Made by a program: the position numbers and the translations under genes. 64,000 nt of DNA from Arachnopeziza araneosa (lineage: Eukaryota; Ascomycota; Leotiomycetes; Helotiales; Arachnopezizaceae), in NCBI GenBank assembly GCA_003988855.1, contig QYAI01000060.1, positions 62,001 to 126,000 of the forward strand, read 5' to 3'. A model generated the notes under the pieces. The model saw only the letters and a program-made list of their open reading frames with translations. It ran no database searches and was not told the DNA's origin. Shown piece by piece: positions 1-12,655 of the stretch (its first letter is position 1; each line of letters starts with the position of its first letter).

Positions 1-2
1 CA

Positions 3-1496
3 AGTTCTTCTAGTTCATCTTCCACAATAAACTCGCTTCCTTCGTTACCTTTCACGATTACTTCGTTCCAAGATACGGAATCAGTACCAACTACTGCATC
101 ATCCTCAGAGTCTACAGCCTCTTCATTGCAAGATCCAGGAACGGCGAAGGGAAGTTCATCAACAAGCATTTCCAGCTCAACTTCACAATCTGTTCTGTCT
201 ATGGCTAGCTCTTCTGCTGTTACCTCAAGCTCTGCAAGTGAATCTAGCACGGTTGTTGTACTATCGACGGCTACAGTCGTTCCAATTTCTGGCTCGTCCA
301 CGCGTTCAACGAGCTCTAGCAACATTGTTTTCCTGTCTACAGCTACCCCCACATCATCAACAAAGTCGATTGATTCCAGTACCGTCGTGATTATATCTAC
401 TGCAACTGTTGTGCCTATTCCTGGCTCATCATCTCAGACTTCTAGTGGATCTGGTAATGTTGTTATATTATCAACTGCTACCACCAACCCTGTATCCATC
501 AGTACGAATAACCTATCTGCTGCCGTTACTTCAACAACTGAATTATCATCCACAACCCTGTCTGATTCGAGCACGGTCACTGTCCTATCCACTGTGACTC
601 TGATTCCAATTTCAGCTTCATCATCGGCAGACCCTGAAAGCTCGAGCACTGTTGACCCTACTTCTACTTTGTCATCTGTGGATGCAGCTGGTTCCAGCAC
701 AGTTACGATCTTATCCACCGCAACTGTCATCGCAATACCAAGCAGTACCAGTACCCCATCAACTGATACCGTCGCCTTCTTGTCTTCTACGACCTCAACT
801 GTATATACCACCATTATCGGTACAGTGACTTCGTGCGCTCCAACAATCACAAACTGCCCTCTTGGCTCACTCACCACCAGCACTATTGCATTGTATACCA
901 CCATATATCCAGTTTCATCTTCTACCAGCTCGATACCAATGACCACTTCGACTGTTTACACGACGCAAGTATCAACCGTGACAGCGTGTCCAGCCAGTGT
1001 TACAGACTGCCCCATTGGCAAATTAGTCACTAAGACAATTGCTCTCTACACTACAGTGTGTCCCGTCGCTGACCCGGGTACAATCACTTCAACTCCAACA
1101 TCATACAAGCACAAACCCACGTCAACTCACACATCAGTCGCAAAATATACAACTTCAGCCTTCTACATTACCAAGACCTACACTATCACCTCATGCGCTG
1201 CTACCGTTACCGATTGCCCCTTAGGTCAAGTCACATCGGACGTTCGAACACGATCAGTTATCCTCCGGGTGACATCAACGCCAAGCTCACAACTTGCCAC
1301 TCCAACCAAGAGCACAATTAAGATTACAGCTAGTGTCACGAGTACACGCACTTCGACTGTGGGGGATCCGCCAGGTGGTGAGACGAGGACAGCAACCATC
1401 GTTCCCACCACCTATCAACAAGCGGGTGCCGGGAAAATGACTAGCAGCAGTCTTGCGGCAATCTTGGGATTGGTCGGTATTGCATTTTTGTTATAG
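3..1496 (+). CDS. Ser/Thr-rich repetitive GPI-anchored cell-wall protein, 5' partial
   Basis: The frame is open to the left edge with no ATG before the repeats, so the true start and signal peptide lie outside the window. The visible 497 residues are extremely rich in Ser, Thr and Val. About six loosely spaced copies of a motif like SSTVTVLSTATVIPI occur in the first two thirds. They are followed by three Cys-bearing repeats of the type TVYTT..TVTSC..TVTDCPLG..IALYTTVCPV; the third is degenerate. The C-terminus ends in a short hydrophobic stretch (SSLAAILGLVGIAFLL) directly before the stop at 1494-1496, as expected for a GPI-anchor signal. Family knowledge: such proteins are heavily O-mannosylated adhesin-like wall proteins. 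No catalytic domain is visible, so the exact role is unknown. It is probably unrelated to the biosynthetic clusters. Confidence 0.75.
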   Translation, partial: SSSSSSSTINSLPSLPFTITSFQDTESVPTTASSSESTASSLQDPGTAKGSSSTSISSSTSQSVLSMASSSAVTSSSASESSTVVVLSTATVVPISGSSTRSTSSSNIVFLSTATPTSSTKSIDSSTVVIISTATVVPIPGSSSQTSSGSGNVVILSTATTNPVSISTNNLSAAVTSTTELSSTTLSDSSTVTVLSTVTLIPISASSSADPESSSTVDPTSTLSSVDAAGSSTVTILSTATVIAIPSSTSTPSTDTVAFLSSTTSTVYTTIIGTVTSCAPTITNCPLGSLTTSTIALYTTIYPVSSSTSSIPMTTSTVYTTQVSTVTACPASVTDCPIGKLVTKTIALYTTVCPVADPGTITSTPTSYKHKPTSTHTSVAKYTTSAFYITKTYTITSCAATVTDCPLGQVTSDVRTRSVILRVTSTPSSQLATPTKSTIKITASVTSTRTSTVGDPPGGETRTATIVPTTYQQAGAGKMTSSSLAAILGLVGIAFLL

Positions 1497-3339
1497 TTGA
1501 TAGTTGTAATGTAATCATGGTCGTGCTTGGGTGTAAATGGTTGTGTAAAACGTGGGAGGTTTGGGTACATTGGTTGGATGATTTTATGTTAATCTTCATG
1601 TATTTATGTTTCAAAGTATATCGTTTCAAGAGATTTTCGCCTCCCTCCTGGCTTGTGAGAGTGTCGAAACATCGGGAGTATGACGGAATCTCTCAGTCAT
1701 ATCAGAGCCGCAAGATCTCATCTTCGGAATCGAGCAGCGGATACGAAATCGGCCATGAGCGGCTTGTCATCACAGAAGTCAGCTGATAGAAATGTACCTG
1801 GTTTTCTCATTTTCTGTTGGTGGAAGCTTGTTGGTCAACTTGGCCAGATGCACGGGACTTGATTGGGCTTGGTGCCCAGCATGCACAACCTAATTAAGGC
1901 TCTTCAACTCGCTTGTCAGTGTTTACCACGGATTCAAGAGACGCTTACCCGGTAGTCGCGGCCAGGCTTATCCTACATTGAGAATGAGTTTCAGCCGGGC
2001 GCTTCAGTGCCTCGATTCGCTTCCTAACGACGACTGATATCAAAATATCACTCGTCCGATTTGGTAAGTCATGTCTCGAAGTCTCTTTATCTTATTGTTG
2101 ACTGTCTTCCCCCTCCTTGCAGGAAAAACTTACTGGTTTGATAACCTTCACAGTCATTCCGATACCTACGTTCACTCATGCGATGCTCCGGCCAGACAAA
2201 CCTAGGTCTGTTGGATTCCTGGAGGTGGTAAGATCTTAATTCGACTCATGTCTTGTCGGCCGAGAAACATGAGATGGATTTTAAGGATGGTACCTACGGA
2301 GCTCAACCCAAGTCGGAGATGTTCCCTCTTTCGGCGAAGGAGCTCAAATCCGGATCTTGCCTGGATATTCTGGCTTTCTCGCACTAAAAGGATCTTGAGC
2401 TTAGGATTGACAGGCTTTGACCCGACCATAGCAAGATTTCAATTTCAAAGGCTTTTGGAGCTCTGGTTAGAAGGTCGAAGAGCCAATGAATACCGTTTTT
2501 ACCTTTCTTTTCACACAATGAAACAGAACACGTCGAGGATGATTAAAATGAAATATCATCCTTCGTATTCCGATATCTATCCTCTCGCTTTCCGGCGGCG
2601 AGTAACCAAGTTCGAATCTCAGGCTTCTGGGTGTTGGGTGTTGGGATCGTGACAGGCAAGGTTACATCACACCCGTATTACTCGTACCTATGCAACTATC
2701 CTCATGGATCCTCGGCTCCCGGATTTGTCCTTCCTATATGGTGAATTGCAGGCTTTGTATATCTCTGAACGTATTGTTTCCTCCTTTGGCAATTATGAAA
2801 TTGGAAATTCGTCTTTAATGACGTGGGTGTTTATCCTCTAGGTTTCTCGACCTCGGCAATGGATACATTATAAACCCTACTAATAAGCTGAGTACTAACC
2901 CCACCAAATTTTCAATTCACCGGTCTTAAAAGTCAAAGTTATACCAGTACTGATGATTTATAAATACAGGAGCTGAATAGGGCAGCAAATCTTAAGAATT
3001 ATGCATTTTAATATATAATAAAGCTGGTAAGGAGTGGACATCGACTCATGTTGTACGGTTGCCTGTTCTACCATTTGTTTACCCCTCAACTCGAGGGTAA
3101 TACAAGGATAAAACCCCTCAATTCTCGCGGCGATCTATAGTTAATTAGGCAATTATGAACCCATTTCTGCTTTGCCAAGAATCTGACTGTACCAGGTAAG
3201 CAGCTTGTTGTATCGGACCTTCCTAAAGAGGAAGTTAGCTCAAGGGTGTCATCATAATGAGAGCTTCAATGGAAAAATATAAAATGGCCAAGCCTTCACA
3301 TCGGGGCGGAACCTACAATTCTCTCCAAGAATTGGCAAA
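1497..3339. other. Intergenic, no gene seen
   Basis: About 1.8 kb between the wall protein and the sedolisin. It becomes AT-rich towards 2.9-3.1 kb. The open frames here (the largest is about 134 codons at 2248-2652) have no recognisable motif, signal peptide or convincing codon pattern. I see no tRNA or repeat. Confidence 0.5.
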
Positions 3340-5608
3340 ATGCGGTCCTCGATTATTCTGGCCGGAGCCATGTGCTTCGTGGCGGGCTTTGCTGTCCCGA
3401 CCACTGACAATCATCGTTTTGAGCTTCATGAGAAACGCGATGGGGCTCCTCATCAATTTACAAAGAGAGGACGCGCACATCCCGCACATGTAATTCCCGT
3501 CAAGATTGGACTTGTTCAGAGCAACCTTCACCGGGCTGAGGAGTACATGCTTGATGTTTCGGATCCGCGCTCGCCCAATTTCGGTATGAACATTGAGATA
3601 GCATTGCTTAACCGAATCTAATTCATCAATAGGTAAGCATTGGTCGGCCGAGAAGGTCGCAAATATATTTGCACCAGCACAGAAAACACAGGATGAGGTA
3701 GCAAGTTGGCTAGAGTTGTTTGGCATTGACGCTGCTCGTCATACGTACTCCACAGGTACGTGTCTGCAAGAGCCATTGAGTCCTCGGATTAAGAGATTGG
3801 ACTGAGAAATTTAGGCCGCAATTGGATTCAATTCAATGCCACGGTTGCTGAGACAGAACGACTATTCAATACCGAATATCATTACTACGAGCACGACATC
3901 TCAGGAGGCCATCGTATTGCTTGCGATGAGTATCACCTCCCTCAGAATGTGCGCGAGCACGTCGACTTTGCTGTGAGTTGGTCTCTGGAAATTATGAGAC
4001 ACCACCTTTCTGACTTGTCAAGATGCCGACGATTCAGCTCGAAGGAATGCTCCCAATTCCGAACATTCTTCCTACTGAAAAGACTGACGTTACTACTCAA
4101 ACTGGCTTGACTGGACTTGGAAACTGCACCAGCTTAGTCACAATTGAATGCTTGCGCGCGCTCTACCAGTTTGGCGTAGGCAACACCAGTGCACCAAGTA
4201 ATGCGATGGGAATCGGTGAATGGGCCGATTTCCTCTACCTCCCAGACCTGCCACTTTATTTTGAGAACTTCACTACTCAGCCTATTCCTGCGGATACTAC
4301 TCCTGAATTCATTTCTATTGATGGAGGTCAGACAGCCAACTTCACATGGGCCAATGAGACAGGAGCAGGTGAGGAGTCTGCTTTGGACTTTCAAACTGCT
4401 TACGCCATCGTTTACCCTCAGAAGCTCAGATTGTACCAAATTGGTGATGGTATCAACGTCGACAGTGTTGGTACCTTTAATATTTTCCTTGATGCTCTGG
4501 ATGCATCGTACTGTACTTATCTTGGTGGCGACCAGCCTTATGTTGATCCTGTAAGAATTCTTGGTTTCCTTCCTCCGGCCCATTCTCGAGCAATCTCTCG
4601 ATTATGTCATTTACTTCTTAAACTCAGTATCCTTAGCTTCCAAGACATCTTGAAACCATCGCTGACTTCAATTTCCAGGCATATCCCGATCCCAATGAAG
4701 GTGGATACCTAGGACCATTGCAGTGTGGTGGTGCTCCAAAGAGCAACGTTTTCTCATTCTCGTACAACCAAATCGAGGCAGCTCTCCCACCATCTTACCA
4801 AGAGCGACAGTGTCATGAATGGATGAAACTTGGTCTCCAAGGAGTGACCGTTCTCTTCGCATCTGGCGATTCTGGGGTTGCGAATCGATACAATGCAGGC
4901 TATGAAAACAGCTGTCTCACATCGCCAGACGTTGGCCCATATGTCGATATCAACGGAACCCGATTCTCACCTTCCTTTCCTACAAACTGCCCATGGATCA
5001 CTGCTGGTAAGCCTCCCGTTCCACCTGCCAGAACATCAAATACTGACGTGCCTGAAGTTGGCGGTACACAGCTGGTCATAAATGGAACGCTCGCAGATGG
5101 TGAAATTGCCGTAGCCCATGCCTATCCCGATCCAAAAAATGATTTCTATTCGGGCGGAGGATTCTCCAACGTTTTCCCCCTCCCTTCCTACCAATCCGAT
5201 GCCGTCACTCACTTCCTTACCAAATATCCTCCTCACCACGCACCGCACATCTACAATAGCAGCGGAAAAGCTCGTGCTTACCCAGACGTCTCGGCGATAG
5301 CTCGTTTTATCCCCATCGTCTTTCTCGGAGAGCTCTATGCAATCGGCGGTACGAGCGCCTCGACGCCAATCTGGGGTGGTATCGTGACATTGCTGAACGA
5401 AGCAAGAATCGCCGCTGGGAAAGGCCCCATTGGTTTCTTAAACCCCACGCTGTATGCTCATCCTGAGGCATTTAACGATATTACCGTTGGTGGAAATCCC
5501 GGCTGTGGTAGTAATGGTTTTGATGCTCAGCCAGGATGGGATCCAGTGACTGGTTTGGGATCACCTATCTATCCCAAGCTGAAGGACATATTTTTGAGCC
5601 TGCCATAA
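3340..5608 (+). CDS. Sedolisin-family (S53) tripeptidyl-peptidase-like secreted protease
   Basis: Six exons: 3340-3583, 3633-3755, 3815-3972, 4023-4550, 4679-5006 and 5058-5608, giving 643 residues. The N-terminus MRSSIILAGAMCFVAGFAVP is a signal peptide, followed by a pro-kumamolisin activation domain. The catalytic triad of the family is visible: Glu and Asp in GEESALDFQ, the oxyanion Asp in FASGDSG, and Ser in GGTSASTP. The C-terminal calcium-site signatures FNDITVG and GWDPVTGLG are present. The last intron (5007-5057) is 51 bases, frame-preserving and stop-free; removing it restores the conserved WITAVGGTQ junction, and it contains a TACTGAC branch site. The predicted role is an acid-active secreted exo- or endopeptidase. 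It is probably a flanking gene outside the cluster. Confidence 0.88.
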
Positions 5609-5936
5609 ATATAGATTTAAAGGATCCTACTACTTGGGCGGTACCATTAGATCAGTTCGATATCTTAATATTTATAATTAAATTGAAATACCACTTAAAC
5701 ACTCTTGATTCCGTGAACCTAGCTTCTCGTCTCAAGCAGACGTACTGAATAATTGTAAGCGATCACTATCTACAGTTTCACAAAACAGAGGCGGAGGATC
5801 AGAGTAATAGCTACCTCTGGTGAAGAATCAAGTCCTCAGAAGATGCCATGATAAAGTATGCGGATAGAACGAATCTTCAATTCGTAGCAATGCAAGATCC
5901 TATGCATTCAAATCCATAGTTTGCAGTATTTGCCTA
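5609..5936. other. Convergent 3' intergenic region
   Basis: 328 AT-rich bases between the converging sedolisin and ABC transporter genes. Only 3' UTR and terminator sequence is expected. No gene or repeat is seen. Confidence 0.5.
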
Positions 5937-8900
5937 CTATTTATTCTTGCTCATCCACAATCCTCGAAACCACCCCCCTTCCCTCTTCAACAACTCCTGC
6001 GGCGGGCCCATCTCAACAACCTGCCCTTTCTCCAAGACAACCACCCTATCAAACGCCATCACAATATCCAATCGATGACTGACCATCACAATTGTATAGC
6101 CCTCAAATTCCGCACGAATGATAGCCTGCATGACACGATCCGAATCCTGATCCACACTCGAACTAACCTCATCCAATAACAAGATCCCGCCTCCGGACGA
6201 ACCCTCTCCAAACTCATCAACTCGTTCCCGTGCCCGGATACGCGCTCGAAGAACTGCTCGTGCGAGGCTGAAGAGTTGTTTCTGTCCCGCAGATAAAGTG
6301 TTGGATGATAAGCCGGATGTCAATCCGCCACGGTCTGCAACAAATGGCCAGAGACCGACGGTTTCGAGGACGGCGCGGCATTCGGCCGCGGTAGAGCCTG
6401 CGAAGGGATCGAGGTTCGCTTGGAAGGATGTCCCGTCTGGGAGGAAGACAGTGTCTTGCGGTACGGCGATGATCCGCTGGCGTAGGGTTTGACGGTCGAT
6501 GTTGTGGAGTGGCGTGGAGTCGATGGATATCTTTTGCGCACTTGAGGGAAGGGGGTTGAGAATTTTGAGCAGGAGGAGGATTGTGGAGGATTTGCCGCTG
6601 GTGGAAAGGTTAGCACAAGTGGTTTACTTTTTGGGGTGGAGAACAAAAAGTGCCGAAGAGATGAAATATTTACCTTCCGCTACTACCGCATATAGCGACT
6701 TTCTCGGCAGGCGCAATAGAAAGGGTCATATTCTTTATTGCGAGGTGTTCGGAGCTGGCGCTACTGGTGCTGCTGCTGTCAGTCAAGTCTTCAGATCCGT
6801 TCTTTTTAACACTGTTAAGCCTCGTTAGCAAAATATTCACTGTCAAGCTACGCACAATCTATCTGGTCTTACTGATAAGATGCCGAAACACCACTAATTT
6901 CAATCCCCCCTTTCAGCGGCCATTGGCGAGGAGGCACCACATTTTCTTCCGCTAGGTTCTCAGAAACGACCTTTTCGCTGAAACTCTTTAGCCGGCTCAC
7001 GGCGCCGATTGACGTCTCGAGCATCGTGTATTCCTGTACGAGTAATGAAAGTCGTTCTCCAAACGTCATCAGACTAACCAAACTGGCGCCAGTAAACGCT
7101 GAGTTTGACCGTAACTGTGTAGCTAGAGTGACGAATACTACTACAAGTCCCGCTACAACAAGTTGCAGCGTGAAGCCTAGCCATCGCTGGATCATAGCTA
7201 AGAGGTATGCAGGCCTTTGCGAAGCATCGAGCAGATTGTTGTTAAGTGCAATCCCGTTTTCAGACCACCTAAAGGCTCTGAAAGTCGCAAGACCTTCGAT
7301 CGTATCGATAAAATGCGTGCTATTATTAAGTCTGTAAGCATTCCGAGCAGAGCATCAAAAGTCATGAATGAAAAGGGGCGGCATACTAAAGCGGACTCTT
7401 AGCTTCAAGATCTAATAGCCGGATCTGCCGAGATGTGCGGAGATAGAATTTTTGTATGGCCCAAAGCATTGCGGCCAGAAATGGGTAAGTGATGATGAGG
7501 TATTGAGACGACGTGGCGATAACAGCAGCTACCCCGATACAAGTCGCGAGAATTAGAGGGGTATTAAGCAAGGACAAGGGTAGCGATCCATCAATTAGTG
7601 TCATGTCCTGCGAGAAGAAGTTCGTTACGACCCCATTGTCGGTAGTAGTGAAGAATTCCAGCGGAGCGTTGATGACTGTGGCCAGCGCCTCCTTGTGAAT
7701 CCTTGCTCCCGTGACTTGAACAGTAGCTACTAACACAGTCACGCAAAGCACAAAGAGGCAGATAAGCATAGCGATTTGGAAGAAGGCGTAGAGAGTTAAA
7801 TAAAACGTATTAGAATGCTTGGGGGAGGCTGACTCGACGTCTTCGGACCAGAACTTGAGCCAGACGACAGTGAAGTTGTTGAGGAATCCACAACAGACAG
7901 AGAAAATGATTATGAACGAAATGCTCCACATCTTAACGCGAGCAAAATAGTGACGGAACACGGTGCTATCACCCATCGTCCGTTCCTGTACCTCTTTGGC
8001 ACCCAAACCGGCTTTCTTTGCTGCAAGAACAAGAGGCTTCTGGGCACTGATTGGGGAGTCGGGGCTCTGGAGTATCAAATCATCGCTCGATCTCTCACTA
8101 CTCCTTTCCTCAACTCCAAGGCTGTAAACGTATCCAGCTTCGTTGACCATGAGGTCTTGGAATGTTCCCTGCTCTACGATGTTACGGTCCGGGCCCAGAG
8201 AAACGATGTGGTCTGCAGAAGGTAGATGCCGGACAGAGTGGGTACAAAGAACGGCCGTCGCGTTCCTTTGGCGAAGAAGACCAGTGGGAGAGAAGACTGC
8301 CCGGAAAACTTGTCTTTCCGTATCAGCATCAAGCCCGCTTAGAACGTCATCGAATACCACAAAGCTAGAGTCCACATATAAAGCCCTTGCAATACATACT
8401 CGGCTCTTTTGGCCACCACTTAGTGTTAGACCTTTACTACCCACTTCTGTCTGATCTCCTTGGGGTAATTCAGCAAAGACTGGAAGAAGCATAGAAGCCT
8501 CAATAACGTTGTTGTAGCGTGCTTCGTCGAAGGCGGAAAATCCAACGATGTTTTGTCGAATCGTCGTATTTGATAGATACGGAGTTTGTTCGCAGTACCC
8601 AACCTTCCTTGAAAGCCAACCAAGACCCATGGTTACCGTCCCCTGTATAATTGGAACTTCGCCCAAGATAGCTTTACAAAGAGTTGACTTCCCAGATGCG
8701 ACAGGACCGATGAAAATAGTCAGCCGCGAAGCTGCAATATCGAGGTTGATATTTTGGAGAACCAACTTATCCTTCTCCCATCCAAAACTCCCTTTGGAGA
8801 TGCTCATCGCCAAGCCTGGGCGAATTACCCCTTCTGTGTCCTGAGAGTTTTCGGTCATCGTAGTCTCTGTAGAATACGTGAATATTGACTTGCGGAAATC

Positions 8901-10708
8901 GACCCTTGAGTCTTTCTCTAAGAACATCTGAATACGGGTGAGGCAGGCAAAAGCGGCGTGGAACCCGGGGATCAGCTGGAAAAGAAAGGCCAGCGGGTTA
9001 GACAATAAGCCTAGATATGACATCGATGTGAAGATGGTGGTAACACTGAGAGTCCGAGCGGCAAAAGCAAAAGTTACAACAGGAGAGATACACATTGGTG
9101 AGAAACCAATGATGACAGACCAAGTAAGAATCATTCGAAACCGGGCGCCAGCCTTGAGCTCCTCGATTCGCATTTGTTGGATGGACTCTTCAACCGGCCC
9201 TACCAGACCGGATATCTTGAGATGTTTCATCTGCCCAATGATATTCGACGTGAGTCCAACCCGTTTCTGAATCTTCTCCATCCATGCTTTCTGCCGCGGC
9301 CCAGCATGTCTTCCAAGAAAGGCCATGAGAAGTACACAGCAGCCAACAACAATCAAGGGCGCAACAAAGGACGCGCCAATTTGGCGGGAAAGTAGCCAGG
9401 AAGCGAGCGCGACTTCTATTATATTCGCCCAGAGCTCATGCATATTCAATAGACCTCGGATGATTTGCTCGACGTCTGCACTCATCAAAGTCAAAGCAGC
9501 GGAGTCGTCTGCGGCAGAAAGTTTAGCTTCTATAGTCTTTCGATAAATAGCACCAACCAGCAAGCTTCGAGCCATATACATAGCACGCTCTTGCAAGTAC
9601 CAATAGATGGCACCCGATACCGCGATGCCTATATAAATCAACGCAGCTGCGCCGATAAGACCGTACCCATGATTGCGTGAAGATTGGCCGGATGGTGTTT
9701 GAAGGTAGCTCAACAATGAGTTCAGAAGGAATGGCTGACAAAATTGAAAGGCGGTCAAGGCGATTCGTGGCCCGACTGGGAGGAGGAGTGGAATGGCTAG
9801 GGCTTTCGCAGTAGCCATGGCAAGACCATTTTTGCGAGTCCGATGTCCTTCACGAATGAAATTGGCATGATGGCTTTGTAAAACGTCCGAAGCCAGAGCC
9901 TGATCCAGAGGGTACAAATCATCGAGTGTCAAAATCTGCCTGTATCCCATCAAGAATAATTGATTGAGCCACGCAAAGGCACCTAGACTGTACAAGCCGC
10001 TGGTTTCCTCGGGACTGTGCTGTTTTGTATCCCAACGAAGCCATCTTGTCTTGTGTTGAGATTCGAGAATTATGAGGAGGGCCTTGAGAACGACAGTCGT
10101 GACAAACAAGCGCGAAAAGGTAATCTCATCGAAGTTGACTGATGCCAACCACAAGGTGCGGGCCTGGGCGATGTCCAGGAGGATGGTGAGGAACAGATAG
10201 GCGTTGAGGACAATCGCCGGTCTTGGTGATCTCGAATGCTCCAAGTAGGAGAGGCCAAATATGCAGACGACCGACGCAAATGTCACAGCAGACGACGAGA
10301 TGAAAAAAGCTTCGAATTTCTTGGATTTAATGACGCTGAGTACCAACAACGCGAGGTGAATGGCACCATATATACCAATGGTAATCTGGATTCGACGATG
10401 AAAATCCGAGGATTAGCTATATAAATACAATTCATGCATGCCTACGGACCTGCGTGAACAAACAAGTGGATTGGATTGAGACGCACGAGTTTTGCAGCTT
10501 GGAGGAGCCTGCCGCCGCCCCCGTCGCCGACAATGACTGGCCGGCGAATGAGATAAAGAAAGCGTGGAAGACCGACGGCGATAAAGACGGTCGCTGGAAT
10601 CAGCATGAAAAAGACCTTCTCAAACTTGATAGTGAAATCAAAATCGCCCCTGCACCCCTCAACAGTCGGTCCGAGCGACTCATCGTTGATGCACCCCGAG
10701 AACTCCAT
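5937..10708 (-). CDS. ABCC-type (MRP-like) full-size ABC exporter
   Basis: Five exons on the minus strand: 10708-10487, 10385-7387, 7319-6873, 6811-6674 and 6597-5937, giving 1,488 residues. Layout is N-terminal TMD0, TMD1, NBD1, TMD2, NBD2. NBD1 has Walker A GPVASGKST, signature LSGGQKSRV and Walker B VVFDD; the usual Glu is Asp, common in ABCC NBD1. NBD2 has Walker A GSSGSGKSS, split by the last intron, signature LSAGQKQLF, Walker B LLLDE and the switch His in VSHR, so one canonical ATPase site remains. I chose the ATG giving MEFSGCINDESLGP because it matches the ABCC N-terminus; an upstream in-frame ATG at 10747 would add 13 residues. It diverges from the aminotransferase across 510 bases and probably exports the cluster 1 product or confers self-protection. 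Confidence 0.88.
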
Positions 10709-10818
10709 GGCTACAGGGCGTCCTCTGTCTCGGAGAGGTCGCTCCAAGTGCTACAGGAGATGAGGTGGGTATGGAAGAAAAGGAGTTGATGCAGAGGAAC
10801 AAGTCAACGAGGAGTTGT

Positions 10819-10828
10819 TGACGTCGGA
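10819..10828 (+). promoter_or_regulatory. CRE-like motif TGACGTCGGA, copy 1
   Basis: Ten bases identical to those at 15853-15862 in the other small divergent promoter of cluster 1. TGACGTC is the classical core bound by bZIP proteins of the CRE/ATF class. A bZIP-ankyrin regulator lies at the end of the cluster. The regulatory role is an inference. Confidence 0.45.
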
Positions 10829-10985
10829 AGGTAATCAATCCATCTTACCAACAAGTAGGTGGGGGAGGACAACAAGGCAGGCATGCCGACGTACGGCACA
10901 GGATAGGATAAAAGGTAGGATGCCTTGACGGCGCAGGACAGGACTCGCTAAACACCAAGCCTGTTGGTTGAACCTGAAAGGCTAC

Positions 10986-11037
10986 AATTACAGTATATCG
11001 CAGGGTTCTTCCTGGAATACAGCACTATACTGTAATT
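10986..11037. promoter_or_regulatory. 12-bp perfect inverted repeat, candidate operator
   Basis: The arms are AATTACAGTATA (10986-10997) and TATACTGTAATT (11026-11037), exact reverse complements with a 28-base spacer. Each arm contains TACWGTA, itself an odd-length palindrome that recurs three times in the aminomutase/MFS promoter. A dimeric or paired regulator site is plausible. Confidence 0.55.
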
Positions 11038-11218
11038 CAAAATCCTCCCCTTACCTCCCCACTTGTAACTTATTAAATAGAACAAGCTCTACCCATTATT
11101 ATTATTATTATCATTAATTACTCCTTTTTCATATTTACTGACAGTACGTTCCTTCATATTGATTCTCACCACTGATAGCACGACCTCCACTAAATCAGTC
11201 TCATTCATTCAGCATACC

Positions 11219-12655
11219 ATGTCGCGGCATTTGTTGGAAAAGACCATCAAAACGAGCATCAATAATGGCCAGGCCAAGACAAGTGCGGTGCTATCTCGAA
11301 ACCTGCGCCAACAAATGCCCACCATAGCCCGCGCAGCCGGTATCTATTACTACACATCGGATGAACGACAGCTGGTAGATGCTTGTGCCGGTTCTGCGGT
11401 GGCATGTCTTGGCCACGACAACGCCAGCGTCAAGGCCGCCGTTCAAAAACAGATGGATAGCGTCCCGTACTGCCACAGTCAATTCTTCACCACAAATACG
11501 AGCGAGAAGCTAGCCACGAAAGTGGTAGCCTCTACTGATGGGAAAATGGCGAGGCTACTCACCCTGAGTTCGGGATCCGAGGCCTTAGAAGCGGCTCTCA
11601 AAATTGCTCGACAGTATTATCTGGAACTGCCGGATCCTCAGCCGGACAGAAAACACTTCATTGCTCGAGGTACTTCGTATCATGGGGCCACAATAAGTAC
11701 CTTGGAACTTGGAGGCCATTTGAGTCGGCGTGCGTTGTTCGAGCCGATGCTGTCGCATACCACTGGCAAAGTATCTCTATGCAACACCTATCGGGGATTG
11801 CGACCAGCAGAATCATCGAAAGAATACGTTGCAAGGCTTGCAGAAGAACTAGACGACGCATTCTGTCGTTTTCCAACTGGTACAGTCTGTGCCTTTGTCG
11901 CAGAGACAGTGACCGGTGCATCGACTGGGAGCATCCCTCCCGCAGAGGGTTATTTCACTGCGATGAAAGAAATTTGCGAAAAACACGGCGCACTCCTCAT
12001 CTTGGATGAAGTCATGTGTGGAATGGGTAGGACAGGTACTATGCATGCCTGGCAACAAGAATCCGTCGTGCCAAATATCCAAGCCATTGGAAAAGGGTTT
12101 GGGGGAGGTTATATTCCCATCTCGGGCGTGCTCATCGACCATCAGGTGAATCAGGTCCTGGAATCGGGTTCCGCAAAGTTTTCCCATGGCCAGAGTTTCC
12201 AGGCTCATCCATCTGCGTGCGCGGCAGCTTTGAGAGTTCAGAATATCATCGAAGAGGAGGATTTACTAGCCAATGTGCGAACAATGGGCCATCGACTTGC
12301 CAGCTCCCTCCGAGCAAAGATGAGCTCGCACCAGAACGTGGGAGATATAAGGGGTCGAGGCTTATTCTGGTCAGTAGAGTTTGTCAAGGACAAGCTAACT
12401 CGTGAGTCATTCCCGCCGGAGTTGAATGTTGGCTATACAATCCACGAATTGGCATTGCAGGAGCCGTACAACATGTGTGTGTACCCAGGCAAAGGTACAG
12501 CAGATGGCGTTTCGGGGGACCATGTTTTGATCTCACCACCTTACAACGTCACCCCCACAGAAATTGATATGATTGTGGCGAGATTGGCTACGGTGGTTTC
12601 CGACTTCTTCAGTGAGGAGAAAGAATTGGGAAGAGTAGACGCTCGTCAGTGGTGA
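11219..12655 (+). CDS. PLP-dependent class III aminotransferase
   Basis: Single exon, 478 residues. The start is the ATG in ACCATGTCG (A at -3), giving MSRHLLEK; the frame is open for 20 more codons upstream but without an ATG. Class III signatures are visible in order: GSEALEAALKIAR (cofactor phosphate-binding loop), the SYHGAT motif, the LILDEV Asp that pairs with the pyridine nitrogen, and the Schiff-base Lys in AIGKGFGGGY. The family includes ornithine, GABA and beta-amino-acid aminotransferases, and the substrate cannot be read from the sequence. The gene diverges from the ABC exporter and converges on the aminomutase gene. I infer that it makes or recycles a non-proteinogenic amino acid for the NRPS. 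No targeting peptide is obvious. Confidence 0.87.
   Translation: MSRHLLEKTIKTSINNGQAKTSAVLSRNLRQQMPTIARAAGIYYYTSDERQLVDACAGSAVACLGHDNASVKAAVQKQMDSVPYCHSQFFTTNTSEKLATKVVASTDGKMARLLTLSSGSEALEAALKIARQYYLELPDPQPDRKHFIARGTSYHGATISTLELGGHLSRRALFEPMLSHTTGKVSLCNTYRGLRPAESSKEYVARLAEELDDAFCRFPTGTVCAFVAETVTGASTGSIPPAEGYFTAMKEICEKHGALLILDEVMCGMGRTGTMHAWQQESVVPNIQAIGKGFGGGYIPISGVLIDHQVNQVLESGSAKFSHGQSFQAHPSACAAALRVQNIIEEEDLLANVRTMGHRLASSLRAKMSSHQNVGDIRGRGLFWSVEFVKDKLTRESFPPELNVGYTIHELALQEPYNMCVYPGKGTADGVSGDHVLISPPYNVTPTEIDMIVARLATVVSDFFSEEKELGRVDARQW

Larger units (their letters stand above)
10709..11218. promoter_or_regulatory. Divergent promoter, ABC exporter / aminotransferase
   Basis: Shared 510-base upstream region of two cluster genes transcribed apart. 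It contains TGACGTCGGA (10819-10828) and a perfect 12-bp inverted repeat (10986-11037), listed separately. A run of ATT trinucleotides lies near 11095-11117, close to the aminotransferase side. The arrangement implies joint regulation of both genes. Confidence 0.6.

Noticed and set aside
434..946. 170-codon minus-strand frame opposite the wall protein
   Set aside because: Shadow of the low-complexity Ser/Thr coding strand; valine-rich translation without any motif.
2248..2652. 134-codon frame in the left intergenic region
   Set aside because: No motif and no splice-compatible neighbours; amino-acid composition looks random.
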